This document shows, piece after piece, positions 36,060 through 46,762 of a stretch of DNA of 64,000 nucleotides; position 1 is the first letter of the stretch, and every line of letters starts with the position of its first letter. The stretch lies in contig CAJFII010000001.1 in NCBI GenBank assembly GCA_904381285.1, positions 1 to 64,000 on the forward strand, in the 5' to 3' direction. This DNA is from an uncultured Clostridia bacterium. Lineage in GTDB: Bacteria; Bacillota; Clostridia; TANB77; CAG-508. A model generated the notes under the pieces. The model did no database searches, was not told where the DNA came from, and was given only the letters and a program-made list of their open reading frames with translations. The translations under genes were made by a program, and so were the position numbers.

Positions 36060-37443
36060 AAACTAATAACATTGGTCCAAGATCTGTTATATTGCCAGCA
36101 CCTAAAGTTAAAACAATATCATTAGGTTTTGCATGTTGTTTTACATATTGAACAATTTTATTAAAATCAGGTATATATTCACAATCACTAGAAGATCTTG
36201 TAGAATTTAATCTATCAACAATATCTTTTGAAGATACATTATAAGTATTAGTTTCTCTAGCTGCATAAATATCTGCTATAATTACATGATCAAAATGGCT
36301 AAGAGCATCAACAAAATCATCTAACAAATTTTTTGTTCTACTATAAGTATGAGGTTGGAAAATTACCCAAGATTCATTAAATTTTTTATTATTTAATGCC
36401 TCACAAGTTGCTTTAATTTCTGTTGGATGGTGAGCATAATCATCATATACAGAAATATTATTATAACTACCTTTATATTCAAGTCTTCTATGAGCTCCTG
36501 TAAATTCAATTAAAGCATCTTTAATATCTTTGCTACTAATTCCATAATAGTCACATAAACTAATACATGAAAGAGCATTTAATACATTATGCCTTCCAGG
36601 AACAGATAATTTAATATGTTCATAAAAGTTGTTATTTTTATAAACATCAAATTCAGCAAATCCATCATTATTAAAACTGATATTTTTAGCAATGAAGTTA
36701 GCATCCATATTATCAATTCCATATGTAATATATGAAGAAGCGGTGTAATCTTTCATATCCAAACAATTTTTATCGTCAGCATTTAAGACCAATATTCCAT
36801 CTTTAGGAAGTAATTTAACATATTTTATGAAAGCTTTTTTTATATTATCAAAAGTTTTAAAATAATCTAAATGATCATTATCAATATTTAAAATAATTTC
36901 TGCCTTAGGTCTAAATTTCAAGAAACTCTCAACATATTCACAAGCTTCTATTATAAAATATTCACTATTTCCAATTTTATAATTTCCATCAATTTGTTTT
37001 AAAATACCACCTACTTGAATACTAGGATCCATATTTGCTTTTAAAAAGCAAACAGAAACCATTGAAGTAGTAGTGGTTTTTCCGTGTGTTCCAGAAATAC
37101 CAATTGTATTTCCAAAAGACTTAGTAAGTTCTCCTAAAAAATCACATCTTTCTATTAATGGAATATTAAGTTTAGCTGCTTCAAGCATTTCTGGATCATC
37201 TTTTTTTATTGCTGCAGTAAAGATTACAGCATCTGCATTTCTTAAATTTTCTAAATCATGCCCAATTTTAACAGGTATTCCACTTTTTATTAATTTATCA
37301 GTAATTTCTGAAGAATTAGCGTCACTTCCAGTAACTTTAAATCCCCAATGGTGAAGAATTTCAGCAATTCCACTCATACTAACTCCACCAATTCCTATCA
37401 TATGTAAATGTTTATATTTCTTTATATTATCAATATTAGCCAA
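36058..37443 (-). CDS. murC: UDP-N-acetylmuramate-L-alanine ligase MurC
   Basis: 461 residues. HMIGIGGVSMSGIAEILH at the N-terminus (UDP-binding), GISGTHGKTTTTSM (ATP loop), NIDNDHLDYF and YDDYAHHPTEI. MurC adds L-alanine to UDP-MurNAc in peptidoglycan synthesis. It is a monocistronic minus-strand gene with length normal for the family. AAGGGG precedes the start. Confidence 0.95.
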   Translation of the reverse strand: MANIDNIKKYKHLHMIGIGGVSMSGIAEILHHWGFKVTGSDANSSEITDKLIKSGIPVKIGHDLENLRNADAVIFTAAIKKDDPEMLEAAKLNIPLIERCDFLGELTKSFGNTIGISGTHGKTTTTSMVSVCFLKANMDPSIQVGGILKQIDGNYKIGNSEYFIIEACEYVESFLKFRPKAEIILNIDNDHLDYFKTFDNIKKAFIKYVKLLPKDGILVLNADDKNCLDMKDYTASSYITYGIDNMDANFIAKNISFNNDGFAEFDVYKNNNFYEHIKLSVPGRHNVLNALSCISLCDYYGISSKDIKDALIEFTGAHRRLEYKGSYNNISVYDDYAHHPTEIKATCEALNNKKFNESWVIFQPHTYSRTKNLLDDFVDALSHFDHVIIADIYAARETNTYNVSSKDIVDRLNSTRSSSDCEYIPDFNKIVQYVKQHAKPNDIVLTLGAGNITDLGPMLLV

Positions 37444-37715
37444 AATAATACGCCCCTTTTAGTATTTCACATTTCAAACATATAGATTATATACTTTAAT
37501 CGATTTTTTTTCAATATCATTTTATGTATTATGTGGAAAAATTGTTAAAAATATGTATAGATGATCCAATAAACCAGAAAAAAATAGAAAAGTAAAATAA
37601 AAATTTTTCTGGTTTTTGTAAAATATAGAAGGAAAAAAGTAATTTATGACGAATAATATATTTGTACATAAAAATGTACAAGAATATTTTTAAAACTTTG
37701 GAAGGCGGTGCGCAA

Positions 37716-37991
37716 ATGCAAATAACAGATGTACGTTTAAGAAAAGTAAATTCAGAGAACAGAATGAAAGCTGTTGCTTCTGTAACATTCGATAATGAAT
37801 TCGTAATTCATGATATCAAAGTTATCGAAAGTCAAAATGGATTATTTATAGCTATGCCAAGCAGAAAAACTCCAAACGGAGATTTCAAAGATATAGCTCA
37901 TCCAATCAATGCTGAAACAAGAGAAAAAATTCAAACAGCTATATTAGAAGCTTACAATGCTCCAGAAGCTGAAGAAGAATCAGCAGAATAA
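37716..37991 (+). CDS. spoVG: SpoVG RNA/DNA-binding regulator
   Basis: 91 residues: [20 protein letters not shown] start, [38 protein letters not shown]. Characteristic SpoVG. GGAAGGCGG before ATG 37716 sets the start; the longer frame from 37662 adds an unrelated N-terminus. A nucleic-acid-binding regulator of cell division and sporulation. A terminator follows. Confidence 0.95.
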   Translation: MQITDVRLRKVNSENRMKAVASVTFDNEFVIHDIKVIESQNGLFIAMPSRKTPNGDFKDIAHPINAETREKIQTAILEAYNAPEAEEESAE

Positions 37992-38005
37992 TAAATGTAT
38001 ATAGA

Positions 38006-38035
38006 AAAAGGCCTATTTAAAGGTCTTTTTTTGTT
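38006..38035 (+). terminator. rho-independent terminator after spoVG
   Basis: Arms 38006-38015 and 38022-38031 (one G-U) with a T-run. Confidence 0.8.
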
Positions 38036-38200
38036 GCCTAAAAAGACTTTTTCAATTCAACTATAAAAATAGAAAATTCATTATATTCTTTATGTAAAAA
38101 AGTGATAATCAAAAAGAGTCCAAACTATTGCAAATAGAAGATGACAAAGATAAAATGACGAAAAAGGAAGAAATAGCAAATAGGGGGACCAAAGAAAAAT

Positions 38201-39424
38201 ATGCAAACAAGAGAAATAAAAGGAATAAAACAGAACAATGTAAAAAACATAATACAGAAAATTAGTAGAAAAGCAAAAGGCATAACGCTGATTTCATTAA
38301 TCATTACAATAATAATTCTACTAATACTAGCAGGAGTAACTTTGAGTCTAACACTAGGAGATAATGGAATAATAACCCAAGCTCAGAAAGAAAAAGAAGC
38401 TCAGGAAATAGCAGCAATAAAAGAAGATTTTCAATTAGCAATATTAGATAAAGAGCTAGAAAAAGGAGGAACAGGGCTAACTAAAGAAGAATTAGAAGAA
38501 ATAGCAGGAAACTATGGAGAAATACAAGAAGATGGAAATACAATAAAAACTGACGAGGGATATGAAATAAAAATTGATGAAATTTATCAAGAAGGAGCAA
38601 CAGGAGGAGGAAGTGGATCGAGTGATGAAGAAATAGCAGCATTAGAAGAAAAAATAAAAGAACTAGAGCAAACAGTAGAAGACTTAAACAATACTAAAAC
38701 AGAACTAGAAGGAACAATAGAAAACTTAAATGGGCAATTAGCCCAAGTAGAAGGAGATAAAACACTACTACAGGAACAAGTAAACAATTTAACAGATCAA
38801 GTAGCAAACTTAACAACTACAAAAGAACAATTAGAAGCAACAATAAATGACCTAAATACACAAATAGCAGAATTGCAGAAAAAACAATCAAAAGGGACAG
38901 CGGTAGCAGCAGATGTATTAAAAGGAAAAACATTTTCTAACTCAAGTGACATAGAGATAACAGGAACAATGGAAAATAGAGGAGCAGTAAATAAAACATT
39001 AAATGCAGGAGAAAGTTACACAATACCAGCAGGATATCATAATGGAAGTGGAAAAGTAACAGCAAACTCGCTTGCAAGTCAAACTCAGGCAACTGCAAAA
39101 GCAGAATGGATTTTAAATGGGAGAACGGCATGGATAAATGGTGTTAAAGTAACAGGCACATTACCAAACTTAGGATATAATTCTTCTATTTATCACACAT
39201 CTACTAATCCTACAAAAGTAGTTTTGGGTGACGCAGCATTTGCTAATACAAACAGTGATGGAGTAAACAGAGTACAAATACGTTATATTGGTACTGCTGG
39301 ATATATAGATAATAATACTTTATTTGGCGTGGATTTTGTTACAATGGCACATGCGATAGGATTAACTGCTGACAAAATAGTAGCAGGACAGACAATTTTA
39401 GGAATAACAGGAACAGGAAGATAA
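38201..39424 (+). CDS. prepilin-like/coiled-coil/phage-tail-fibre chimera
   Basis: 407 residues. A prepilin-type segment KGITLISLIITIIILLILAG (about 28-47; G-I processing site with L-I-S instead of L-I-E), an acidic helical domain, a glycine-rich hinge, a leucine-rich coiled coil (about 145-228) and a C-terminal domain with DVLKGKTFSNSSDIEITGTM, GAVNKTLNAGESYTIPAGYH and WINGVKVTGTLPN that resembles phage tail-fibre or distal-tail repeats. This may be a surface fibre displayed through a pilus-like anchor. Its neighbours spoVG and a foreign gene give no pathway. Confidence 0.7.
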   Translation: MQTREIKGIKQNNVKNIIQKISRKAKGITLISLIITIIILLILAGVTLSLTLGDNGIITQAQKEKEAQEIAAIKEDFQLAILDKELEKGGTGLTKEELEEIAGNYGEIQEDGNTIKTDEGYEIKIDEIYQEGATGGGSGSSDEEIAALEEKIKELEQTVEDLNNTKTELEGTIENLNGQLAQVEGDKTLLQEQVNNLTDQVANLTTTKEQLEATINDLNTQIAELQKKQSKGTAVAADVLKGKTFSNSSDIEITGTMENRGAVNKTLNAGESYTIPAGYHNGSGKVTANSLASQTQATAKAEWILNGRTAWINGVKVTGTLPNLGYNSSIYHTSTNPTKVVLGDAAFANTNSDGVNRVQIRYIGTAGYIDNNTLFGVDFVTMAHAIGLTADKIVAGQTILGITGTGR

Positions 39425-39436
39425 GGATAAAGAAAA

Positions 39437-39467
39437 GTTCCCCTCGTTAAATTACAGCGAGGGGAAC
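39437..39467 (-). terminator. terminator of the minus-strand gene at 39475
   Basis: Perfect GC-rich 10-bp arms GTTCCCCTCG (39437-39446) and 39458-39467. The T-rich tail lies on the minus strand. It could also stop plus-strand transcription. Confidence 0.75.
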
Positions 39468-39474
39468 TGGTGAC

Positions 39475-39876
39475 TTAAAAATCTTCAATAGTGTAATCAA
39501 TTCCGCAAGAATTAGCAAAATGTGCAATCTTTTTGGTCGTATGGCAACCAATTGATTCTGTAAAACGAACATACAAGAATATACCCGGACATCCTGTACA
39601 CATGTCATACGTTTCAAAATCGATTTTAGCTTTAGCCTGTATAGCTATTGCATAATTGATAGCAGAAAGAGTCAAATTTAAATCGTCTTTGTCATAAATG
39701 CATATATATGCATTTTGTAATAATTCTTTGCAAGTCCTTATATAGACTTTACTGCCTTCTTTGAAGCAAAGAATAAAACTTTTGCTTTCTTCAGAAAGCC
39801 GATGAAATTCACTAATAAAGAAAAACATCTCATCAGTTGTGTGTGAAAGCTCAAGTTTGAAAGTAATACTTTTCAT
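39475..39876 (-). CDS. hypothetical protein, accessory islet
   Basis: 133 residues, with an N-terminal MKSITFKLELSHTTDEM strand-helix and a C-terminal part with several cysteines (TCKEL, CTGCPG, HFANSCGIDY). AAAGGA fits ATG 39876 better than 39885. It is richer in G+C than the core. Codon 26 (39801-39799 on the minus strand) is CGG read as arginine; a +1 shift would end about 20 codons later. It has its own terminator and no relation to its neighbours. Unknown function. Confidence 0.6.
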   Translation of the reverse strand: MKSITFKLELSHTTDEMFFFISEFHRLSEESKSFILCFKEGSKVYIRTCKELLQNAYICIYDKDDLNLTLSAINYAIAIQAKAKIDFETYDMCTGCPGIFLYVRFTESIGCHTTKKIAHFANSCGIDYTIEDF

Positions 39877-40078
39877 TTTTGTCATCCTTTCTAGAATCTT
39901 TATTGATTTACATATTTATTATAGCAAATAATAATGAATAAGTCAAAAAATTTACATAATATTAAAACTGGAATCTTGCATATTGCTATTAAATTTTATA
40001 AAATTTTTTCAAACTATTGAACAAAAATAAAATATATGCTAATATAATATACATATATATATAAACCAATTAAAAAGC

Positions 40079-40300
40079 AAATAAGTTAAAAGAACATATG
40101 AAAGAGAATGTGGGTATTTGCTGTGAGCCTGCAGATATGCTTTAACTGAAATTTCACTTTTTAGGTTCTATTTTGAAAATAATAGTAGAAATAGACGGTA
40201 GTACCGTTATAACTATTAATGAGGTTAATTATTTAATTAATAAAATTAGGTGGTACCACGAATCCATTTCGTCCTATATAATAGGAATGAAATGGATTTT
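40079..40300 (+). promoter_or_regulatory. T-box riboswitch before pheST
   Basis: The T-box core AGGTGGTACCACG at 40250-40262 is clear, followed by a terminator with arms 40261-40276 and 40282-40297 and a T8 run. The upstream stem I contains GAAATTTCAC, giving a probable UUC specifier for phenylalanine, matching the pheS-pheT genes downstream. Uncharged tRNA-Phe would bind and prevent termination. Confidence 0.92.
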
Positions 40301-40304
40301 TTTT

Positions 40305-40335
40305 ACTTTATAGGAAATTGCATTTCCTATAAAGT
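40305..40335 (+). repeat. palindrome after the T-box terminator
   Basis: Perfect arms ACTTTATAGGAAAT (40305-40318) and ATTTCCTATAAAGT (40322-40335) with loop TGC. It has no T-run suited for termination and is of unknown role. Confidence 0.6.
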
Positions 40336-40381
40336 AAAAAATATAGATGCACAGAAAAATTGCTTTGCAATTTTTCGCGTC

Positions 40382-40470
40382 GACAAATCTTATAAGCTTC
40401 TTGCTAGACCTTAAATTAATGTAACAAATATTAAAAAGTAGAGAAAAGGTCTAGCAAAGCTAGATTTGTC
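40382..40470 (+). repeat. nested inverted repeat in pheS leader
   Basis: GACAAATCT (40382-40390) pairs with AGATTTGTC (40462-40470), and inside it GCTAGACCTT (40403-40412) pairs with AAGGTCTAGC (40446-40455), enclosing a 33-nt loop. It ends 38 nt upstream of the pheS start. It may be a small palindromic repeat element or a second RNA structure. Confidence 0.6.
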
Positions 40471-40507
40471 CAGCATTATGAAAGATAATAAATTAGGAGG
40501 GATAATG

Positions 40508-41563
40508 ATGAAGGAACAGATTGAGAATGCACAAAAAAGAGCAAAAGAAGAAATATTAAATGCATCTACTTTAGAAAAGCTAGATGAAGTACGAGTAAAG
40601 TATCTAGGAAAAAAAGGAGAACTTACACTTATTTTAAGAGGAATGGGAGAATTAACTAAAGAAGAAAGACCAGTTATAGGTAGTCTTGTAAATAAAGTTA
40701 GAGATGAATTAGAAAATTTAATAGCTAGTAGATTAGAGGAACTAAAAAAAGAAGAATTAAATAATAAATTAGAAAAAGAAAAAATAGATATTACTTTACC
40801 AGGAACAAAAGTAAAAAGAGGAAGTAAGCATCCTATAAATCGTATAATTGAAGAACTAGAAGATTTATTTGTATCTATGGGATATGATGTAGTATCTGGA
40901 CCAGAACTTGAAACAGATGAATATTGTTTTGAAAGATTAAATCTTCCTAAGGGACATCCAGCAAGAGATATGCAAGATAGCTTTTATATAACTACAGAAT
41001 ATTTACTACGTACACAAACATCGGCGGTGCAAGCAAGAGTTATGATGGAAAATGAAGAAAAAACTCCAATTCGTGTTGTTTGCCCAGGAAAAACATACCG
41101 TAGAGATGATGATGCTACACATTCACATCAATTTGGACAAATTGAGGGTTTGGTAATTGACAAGAATATTTCACTTGCAGACCTAAAAGGAACATTAGAA
41201 GTTTTCGTAAAGAATATGCTTGGACAAAATTCTAAATTAAGATTTAGACCTAGCTATTTCCCTTTTACAGAGCCATCTTATGAAGTCGATGTAAGTTGTT
41301 TTAAATGCGGAGGAAAGGGATGTAACTTATGTAAGCAAACAGGCTGGATTGAGATATTAGGTTCAGGAATGGTTCATCCAAATGTACTTAAAATGAATGG
41401 ATATGATCCAGAAAAATATAGTGGATTTGCATTTGGAACAGGTCTTGATAGACTTGCAATGTTCAAATATGGAATAACAGATATTCGTTTATTATATACA
41501 AATGATGTAAGATTTTTAAATCAATTTGATAGAAAGGATGAAGAAAATGAAATTAAGTACTAA
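40508..41563 (+). CDS. pheS: phenylalanyl-tRNA synthetase alpha subunit
   Basis: 351 residues. The N-terminal coiled coil leads to the catalytic core with [21 protein letters not shown] (motif 2), the [13 protein letters not shown] segment, [16 protein letters not shown] and the motif 3 [24 protein letters not shown] sets ATG 40508. It forms an alpha2-beta2 enzyme with PheT. The T-box leader controls expression. A four-cysteine insert, [12 protein letters not shown], probably binds zinc. Confidence 0.95.
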   Translation: MKEQIENAQKRAKEEILNASTLEKLDEVRVKYLGKKGELTLILRGMGELTKEERPVIGSLVNKVRDELENLIASRLEELKKEELNNKLEKEKIDITLPGTKVKRGSKHPINRIIEELEDLFVSMGYDVVSGPELETDEYCFERLNLPKGHPARDMQDSFYITTEYLLRTQTSAVQARVMMENEEKTPIRVVCPGKTYRRDDDATHSHQFGQIEGLVIDKNISLADLKGTLEVFVKNMLGQNSKLRFRPSYFPFTEPSYEVDVSCFKCGGKGCNLCKQTGWIEILGSGMVHPNVLKMNGYDPEKYSGFAFGTGLDRLAMFKYGITDIRLLYTNDVRFLNQFDRKDEENEIKY

Positions 41564-43913
41564 TTTTGTAAAAGATTATGTGGATATAGATGTAGATGTA
41601 AAAACACTTGCTGAAGATATGACAAGAGTTGGAAATGAATATGATAGTGCTGGTAAATTAATAAATGCTACAAAACTAATTGTAGGTGAAGTAAAAGAAT
41701 GCACTATGCATCCAGATTCAGATCATTTACATGTTTGTAAGGTAGATATAGGAAATCAAATTTTAAATATAGTGTGTGGAGCACCTAATGTAAGAAAAGG
41801 TTTAAAAGTAATAGTTGCACAAGTTGGAGCAGAACTTCCAGGAATAAAGATAAAAAAGAATAATATTCGTGGAGTAGAATCAGAAGGAATGATATGCTCT
41901 ATTGCAGAACTTGGGTTAGAAAATAAATTTTTAAAAGATGAAGACAAAAATGGAATTCATGAGTTACCACAAACAGCAGTTGTAGGAGAAGATCCTATAA
42001 AAGTATTAGGACTAGATGATGAAGTAATAGATTTTGACTTAACTGCTAATAGAGGCGATTTGTTAAGCATTTTAGGAATGGCATATGAAATTGGCGCAAT
42101 TTATGATAAGCCAGTAAAAAAAGTAGAAATGACATATAAAGAAAATGATAAAAATATAAATGATAATTTTAAATTAGATATACAAACAGAAAATTGTACA
42201 ATTTTCTTAGCAAAAAAGATTAATAATGTAACTATTAAAGAAAGCCCACTATTTATAAAAAATAGACTAATTGCATCAGGAATTAGACCAATTAATAATG
42301 TAGTAGATATTAGTAACTATGTAATGTTAGAGTTAGGGCAACCACTTCATTTTTATGATGCTGATACATTAAATGGAATGCTAGCTGTAAGAATGGCAAA
42401 AGAGGGTGAAAAACTTACAACATTAGATAATATAGAAAGAACTTTAGGAGAAGATGATATTGTAATATCTGATGGAAAAAGGGCAATTGGTCTTGCTGGA
42501 GTAATGGGAGGACTTGATACAGAAATACAACCTTCAACAAAAAATATAATTATAGAAGCGGCAATATTTAATCCAGTTAAAATTAGATATACTTCAAAAA
42601 AGATATTAAGAAGTGAAGCAAGTAACCGTTTTGAAAAAGGAATAGATTCAAATAGAACTTATATGGCAATAGAAAGAGCATGTCACTTACTTGAAAAATA
42701 TGCTGATGCAGAAATTGAAGGCGGACTTGCAAAATATGATACAACAGATAGAACAGACAAAAAAATAGATATTACATTTACAAACATTAATAATGTATTA
42801 GGTATAGATATACCTAAACAAGATGTGTTAGAGGTCTTTAGAAAATTAGGATTTAGTAGTAGTGTAAATGAAGATACAATAACAGTATCAGTACCAAAAA
42901 GAAGATTAGATATATCTATTAAAGAGGATTTAATAGAAGAAGTGGGTAGAATTTACGGAGTAGATAATATTGTTGGAAGATTACCAGTTTTACCAGTAAA
43001 ACCTGGAAGTTATGATAAAACAACAAGAAATATTAGAAATAAAATGGTGGATTTAGGCTTAAACGAAACATTATCATACATATTAGTAAACGATAAAGAA
43101 GCAAAACAATTCACAAATGATGATGTCGAAGCATTAAAATTACTAGATCCAATGACAGAAGAAAGAAATACTTTAAGATATAGTGTACTTCCTTCATTAT
43201 ATAAAATTTATGAATATAATGTAGCACATAATGTTAAAGATGTCTCTATTTTCGAAATAGGAAAAGGTTTTGGTAAAAAAGAAGATGTATATTTTGAACA
43301 AAATAAAGTTGCTGGATTAATGAGTGGAACATTTTATACTGAAATAGGAAACGAAAAACAAGTAGATTTCTATGTTATAAAAGGAATAGTTGAAGAACTA
43401 TTAGATTATCTAGGTTATGCAGGAAGATATAGTTTGGTAGTAAAGGAAGAATTACCAAAAGAGCTACATCCATACCAAAGTGCACAAATATCAGTAAATA
43501 ACGATATAGTAGGAATTATTGGAAAAGTGCATCCAGCAAAAACCAAAGAAGATGTATTTGTATTTGAAATAAATTTAGATAAATTACTTGCTAAAAAAGT
43601 AGGAGCAATGAAATACAAAGAAATAACAAAATATCCTGAAGTTAGAAAAGATTTAGCAATTTTAGTAGATAAAAATATTACATCACAAGAAATACAAACA
43701 ACAATAAAAAAATATGGTGGTTCATTATTAACTAATATAGAAATATTTGATGTTTATACAGGAAAAAATATTAGTGAAAATAAAAAGAGCATGGCTTATG
43801 CATTATCATTTTCAGCAAAGGATAAAACTTTAACAGATGAAGAAATTAATCCTATTATGGAAAAAATAGTTGCAGGACTTGCAAAACAACTTGGTGCAGA
43901 ACTTAGAAAATAG
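41547..43913 (+). CDS. pheT: phenylalanyl-tRNA synthetase beta subunit
   Basis: 788 residues, full length: an N-terminal tRNA-binding OB domain (about 40-150), B3/B4 editing domain, B5, the inactive synthetase core and C-terminal anticodon-binding FDX-ACB domain (about 700-788, [13 protein letters not shown]). Starts [14 protein letters not shown] after GAAAGG. It overlaps the last codons of pheS by 17 bp, a coupled start. Confidence 0.95.
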   Translation: MKLSTNFVKDYVDIDVDVKTLAEDMTRVGNEYDSAGKLINATKLIVGEVKECTMHPDSDHLHVCKVDIGNQILNIVCGAPNVRKGLKVIVAQVGAELPGIKIKKNNIRGVESEGMICSIAELGLENKFLKDEDKNGIHELPQTAVVGEDPIKVLGLDDEVIDFDLTANRGDLLSILGMAYEIGAIYDKPVKKVEMTYKENDKNINDNFKLDIQTENCTIFLAKKINNVTIKESPLFIKNRLIASGIRPINNVVDISNYVMLELGQPLHFYDADTLNGMLAVRMAKEGEKLTTLDNIERTLGEDDIVISDGKRAIGLAGVMGGLDTEIQPSTKNIIIEAAIFNPVKIRYTSKKILRSEASNRFEKGIDSNRTYMAIERACHLLEKYADAEIEGGLAKYDTTDRTDKKIDITFTNINNVLGIDIPKQDVLEVFRKLGFSSSVNEDTITVSVPKRRLDISIKEDLIEEVGRIYGVDNIVGRLPVLPVKPGSYDKTTRNIRNKMVDLGLNETLSYILVNDKEAKQFTNDDVEALKLLDPMTEERNTLRYSVLPSLYKIYEYNVAHNVKDVSIFEIGKGFGKKEDVYFEQNKVAGLMSGTFYTEIGNEKQVDFYVIKGIVEELLDYLGYAGRYSLVVKEELPKELHPYQSAQISVNNDIVGIIGKVHPAKTKEDVFVFEINLDKLLAKKVGAMKYKEITKYPEVRKDLAILVDKNITSQEIQTTIKKYGGSLLTNIEIFDVYTGKNISENKKSMAYALSFSAKDKTLTDEEINPIMEKIVAGLAKQLGAELRK

Positions 43914-43928
43914 AAAAGGGAGAGAATT

Positions 43929-45305
43929 ATGCAAAATAATAAATTTATTGAATTTAGAAAAAAATATAAAGAATTTATTTATGATAAATTTGAATTATAT
44001 GAAAAAGATAATAAGATTATAATAAAATATTATTTTGAAATAACAGATTTAGCAAAATTTAATCCTATAATAGAAATTGATAAAAAAGAAATTAAATTTA
44101 ATGATATAGACAATGATTATGTAAAAAATTTAGCTTTTAATATTGGGATGGTTGAATTAATAAGTTATTGGAAATGTGCTTGTCCTTCTAAGGTTATAGT
44201 AAAATGTGGTTATTTAAATGAAGAACAAATACAGTGGTTTAAAAAATTATATTTTTATGGTTTAGGCGAATATAGATATGTTAATAATATAACTATGACA
44301 CAAGATGAAATGATGCAAATAATAGTAGAGCAAGATTATAAAGAAATTATAAATAATAATGAATATACAAATAGTGGAATATTAATACCAATTGGTGGAG
44401 GAAAAGATTCAACTGTAACATTAGAATTATTAAAAAAATATAAAAAAGATAATTATTGTTTAATAGTTGGGGGAAAACAGCCTTCAATAGATTGCGCTCA
44501 TATAGCAGGTTATGAAGATAATCAAATAATAGAAGTAAAACGAACAATAGATTCAAATTTAATAGAATTAAACAAAAATGGATTTTTAAATGGCCATACA
44601 CCATTTTCTGCATTACTTGCATTCTTATCATACTTTATAGCATTTCTTACAAATAAGAAATACATTGCTTTATCAAATGAATCAAGTGCAGAAGAAACTA
44701 ATGTAGAAGGAGAAAAAATAAATCACCAATACTCAAAAAGTTATGAGTTTGAAAAAGATTTTCAATATTATTCACAAAAGTATTTAAAAGGTGATATAAA
44801 ATACTTTAGTATGTTAAGACCAATAAATGAGTTACAAATAGCTATGTTATTTTCAAAAAATGAACAATATCATAGTACATTCAAGAGTTGTAATGTAGGA
44901 AGTAAACAAATACCTTGGGTATGGTGCGGAAATTGTCCAAAATGCTTATTTGTATTTATAATATTATCACCATTCCTATATAATAATGGAAAATTAACTA
45001 AAATATTTGGTCAAGATTTATTACAAAAAGAAAGCTTATTAGAAACTTTTAAAGAATTATGTGGATACGGAAAAACAAAACCATTTGAGTGTGTTGGAAC
45101 TTACGAAGAAGTAAATTTTGCTATTACAAAAACAATCTTAGAATTAGAAAAAGAAAATAAAAAATTGCCATATTTGTTACAATTTTATAAAGATAATTAT
45201 AAATTAGTAGATATATCAAAGGATTTAACAAAACGATATAATGAAGAAAATAGTGTACCAAAAGAGTTAGAAGAAATTTTAAAAGGAAAGATTTTTAATG
45301 ATTAA
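43929..45305 (+). CDS. murL: MurL, UDP-MurNAc-L-Ala-L-Glu epimerase
   Basis: 458 residues. ILIPIGGGKDSTVTLELL (PP-loop motif, about 151-168) and IPWVWCGNCPKCLFVF near the C-terminus match the MurL type of ATP-dependent epimerase, which converts the terminal L-Glu of UDP-MurNAc-L-Ala-L-Glu to D-Glu. The next gene is a MurD-like ligase with an 8-bp overlap, the known partnership (MurD2 and MurL) that replaces glutamate racemase plus MurD. AAGGGAG precedes ATG. Activity is inferred. Confidence 0.8.
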   Translation: MQNNKFIEFRKKYKEFIYDKFELYEKDNKIIIKYYFEITDLAKFNPIIEIDKKEIKFNDIDNDYVKNLAFNIGMVELISYWKCACPSKVIVKCGYLNEEQIQWFKKLYFYGLGEYRYVNNITMTQDEMMQIIVEQDYKEIINNNEYTNSGILIPIGGGKDSTVTLELLKKYKKDNYCLIVGGKQPSIDCAHIAGYEDNQIIEVKRTIDSNLIELNKNGFLNGHTPFSALLAFLSYFIAFLTNKKYIALSNESSAEETNVEGEKINHQYSKSYEFEKDFQYYSQKYLKGDIKYFSMLRPINELQIAMLFSKNEQYHSTFKSCNVGSKQIPWVWCGNCPKCLFVFIILSPFLYNNGKLTKIFGQDLLQKESLLETFKELCGYGKTKPFECVGTYEEVNFAITKTILELEKENKKLPYLLQFYKDNYKLVDISKDLTKRYNEENSVPKELEEILKGKIFND

Positions 45306-46659
45306 TGATTTATTGAATTTTTTAAAAAATAAAAAAATAATGATATTAGGTTTTGGAGTAGAGGGAAAATCAACTTATAGTTTTATAAGAAAATATTTTC
45401 CTAATATTCCGTTAGTAATTAGTTATAGTTCGAAAGACTTTGAAAATGAGCAAGAATATTTATATAAAGATAAAAACTTGAAATTTTATACAGGAAAAGA
45501 TTACTTAAAAGAAATAGAAAATTTTGATATAATATTAAAATCTCCGGGAGTATCATTTAAAGGAATAGATACTAGCAAATTTATAAATAAGGTTACTTCT
45601 CAGCTGGAATTGTTTTTGGAATATATAGATTGCTACACGATAGGAATAACAGGGACGAAAGGAAAAAGTACAACAAGTTCATTAATATATGAAATGTTAA
45701 TACAACAAAATAAAAAAGCAATTTTATTAGGAAATATTGGAATACCAATATTTGACCATATAGAAGAAGTAACAAATGATATGATAGTAGTTATAGAAAT
45801 GTCTTCACATGGATTAGAATATATAAAAAAATCTCCTAATATCTCTATATTATTAAACATATACGAAGAACATTTAGACCATTACGAGTCATTAGAAAAA
45901 TATATAGAAGCTAAATTTAATATCTTTAAATACCAAAAAGATAATGATATTTGCATATATAATTCAGATAATGAACTAATGAATAAATATAATTACAATT
46001 ACAAGAAAAATTCTTTCAGTATAACAATGACACAAGATGATAGTAAATCAATATATTTATTAAAAGAAAAAGTATATTATAAAGGAGAATGTATATATAA
46101 TTCAAATGATACTAGAAATTTGAAAGGAAAACATAATCTAAATGATATAATGTTTGTCCTTGCTGTAAGTATTATATTAAAATTAGACTTAGCTAAAACT
46201 ATAAAAACAATAAATCAATTTAAAACATTAGAGCATAGGATGGAATTTGTAGGAAATTATGATGGAGTAGACTATTATAATGATTCAATAGCTACTATAC
46301 CGGAATCCACAATAAATTGTATAGAAGCTCTAGAAAAAGTAAATACAATAATTTTAGGCGGAAATGATAGAGGAATAGACTTAACCGGATTTATAAATTA
46401 TCTAAATAACACAAAAATAGAGAATATTATTTGTTTACCAAAAACAGGAGAATATATATATAATGGATTAAATAAAGAAAATAGAAATGTTATATTAGTA
46501 AAAAACTTAGAAGAAGCTGTAATGTATGCAAAAAAACTAACTAAAAAAGGAATGATATGTGTATTATCACCAGCAGCGTCAAGTTATGGATATTTTAAGA
46601 ATTTTAAAGAAAGAGGAGAAAAATTTAAAGAATTAGTTCGTAAGAAAAATATAAAATAA
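45298..46659 (+). CDS. murD2: MurD2-type UDP-MurNAc-L-Ala glutamate ligase
   Basis: 453 residues. The Mur-ligase ATP site GITGTKGKSTTSSLIYEM (about 117-134), NIYEEHLDHYES, a HNLNDIM segment and a C-terminal VLSPAASSYGYFKNFKERG are as in MurD. Paired with MurL, it is more likely to add L-glutamate (MurD2) than D-glutamate (MurD). ATG lies inside the end of murL, so translation is coupled. Substrate choice is inferred from the neighbour. Confidence 0.85.
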   Translation: MINDLLNFLKNKKIMILGFGVEGKSTYSFIRKYFPNIPLVISYSSKDFENEQEYLYKDKNLKFYTGKDYLKEIENFDIILKSPGVSFKGIDTSKFINKVTSQLELFLEYIDCYTIGITGTKGKSTTSSLIYEMLIQQNKKAILLGNIGIPIFDHIEEVTNDMIVVIEMSSHGLEYIKKSPNISILLNIYEEHLDHYESLEKYIEAKFNIFKYQKDNDICIYNSDNELMNKYNYNYKKNSFSITMTQDDSKSIYLLKEKVYYKGECIYNSNDTRNLKGKHNLNDIMFVLAVSIILKLDLAKTIKTINQFKTLEHRMEFVGNYDGVDYYNDSIATIPESTINCIEALEKVNTIILGGNDRGIDLTGFINYLNNTKIENIICLPKTGEYIYNGLNKENRNVILVKNLEEAVMYAKKLTKKGMICVLSPAASSYGYFKNFKERGEKFKELVRKKNIK

Positions 46660-46675
46660 AAATATGAAAATTATA

Positions 46676-46719
46676 GAATAGAGATAAAGACAAAAAAATG
46701 TCATTATCTCTATTCTTTT
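46676..46719 (+). terminator. rho-independent terminator
   Basis: 16-nt arms 46676-46691 and 46700-46715 (one mismatch) with a T-run. Confidence 0.85.
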
Positions 46720-46762
46720 TACATATATATTAATAACTAATCTAAGAGAGGAGTTTATATAT

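Larger units (their letters stand above)
39886..40507. other. pheST leader region
   Basis: This stretch contains no gene. It holds the T-box leader (40079-40297) and, after the T-box terminator, three further hairpins: 40305-40335, 40354-40376 and a nested pair at 40382-40470. Confidence 0.8.
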
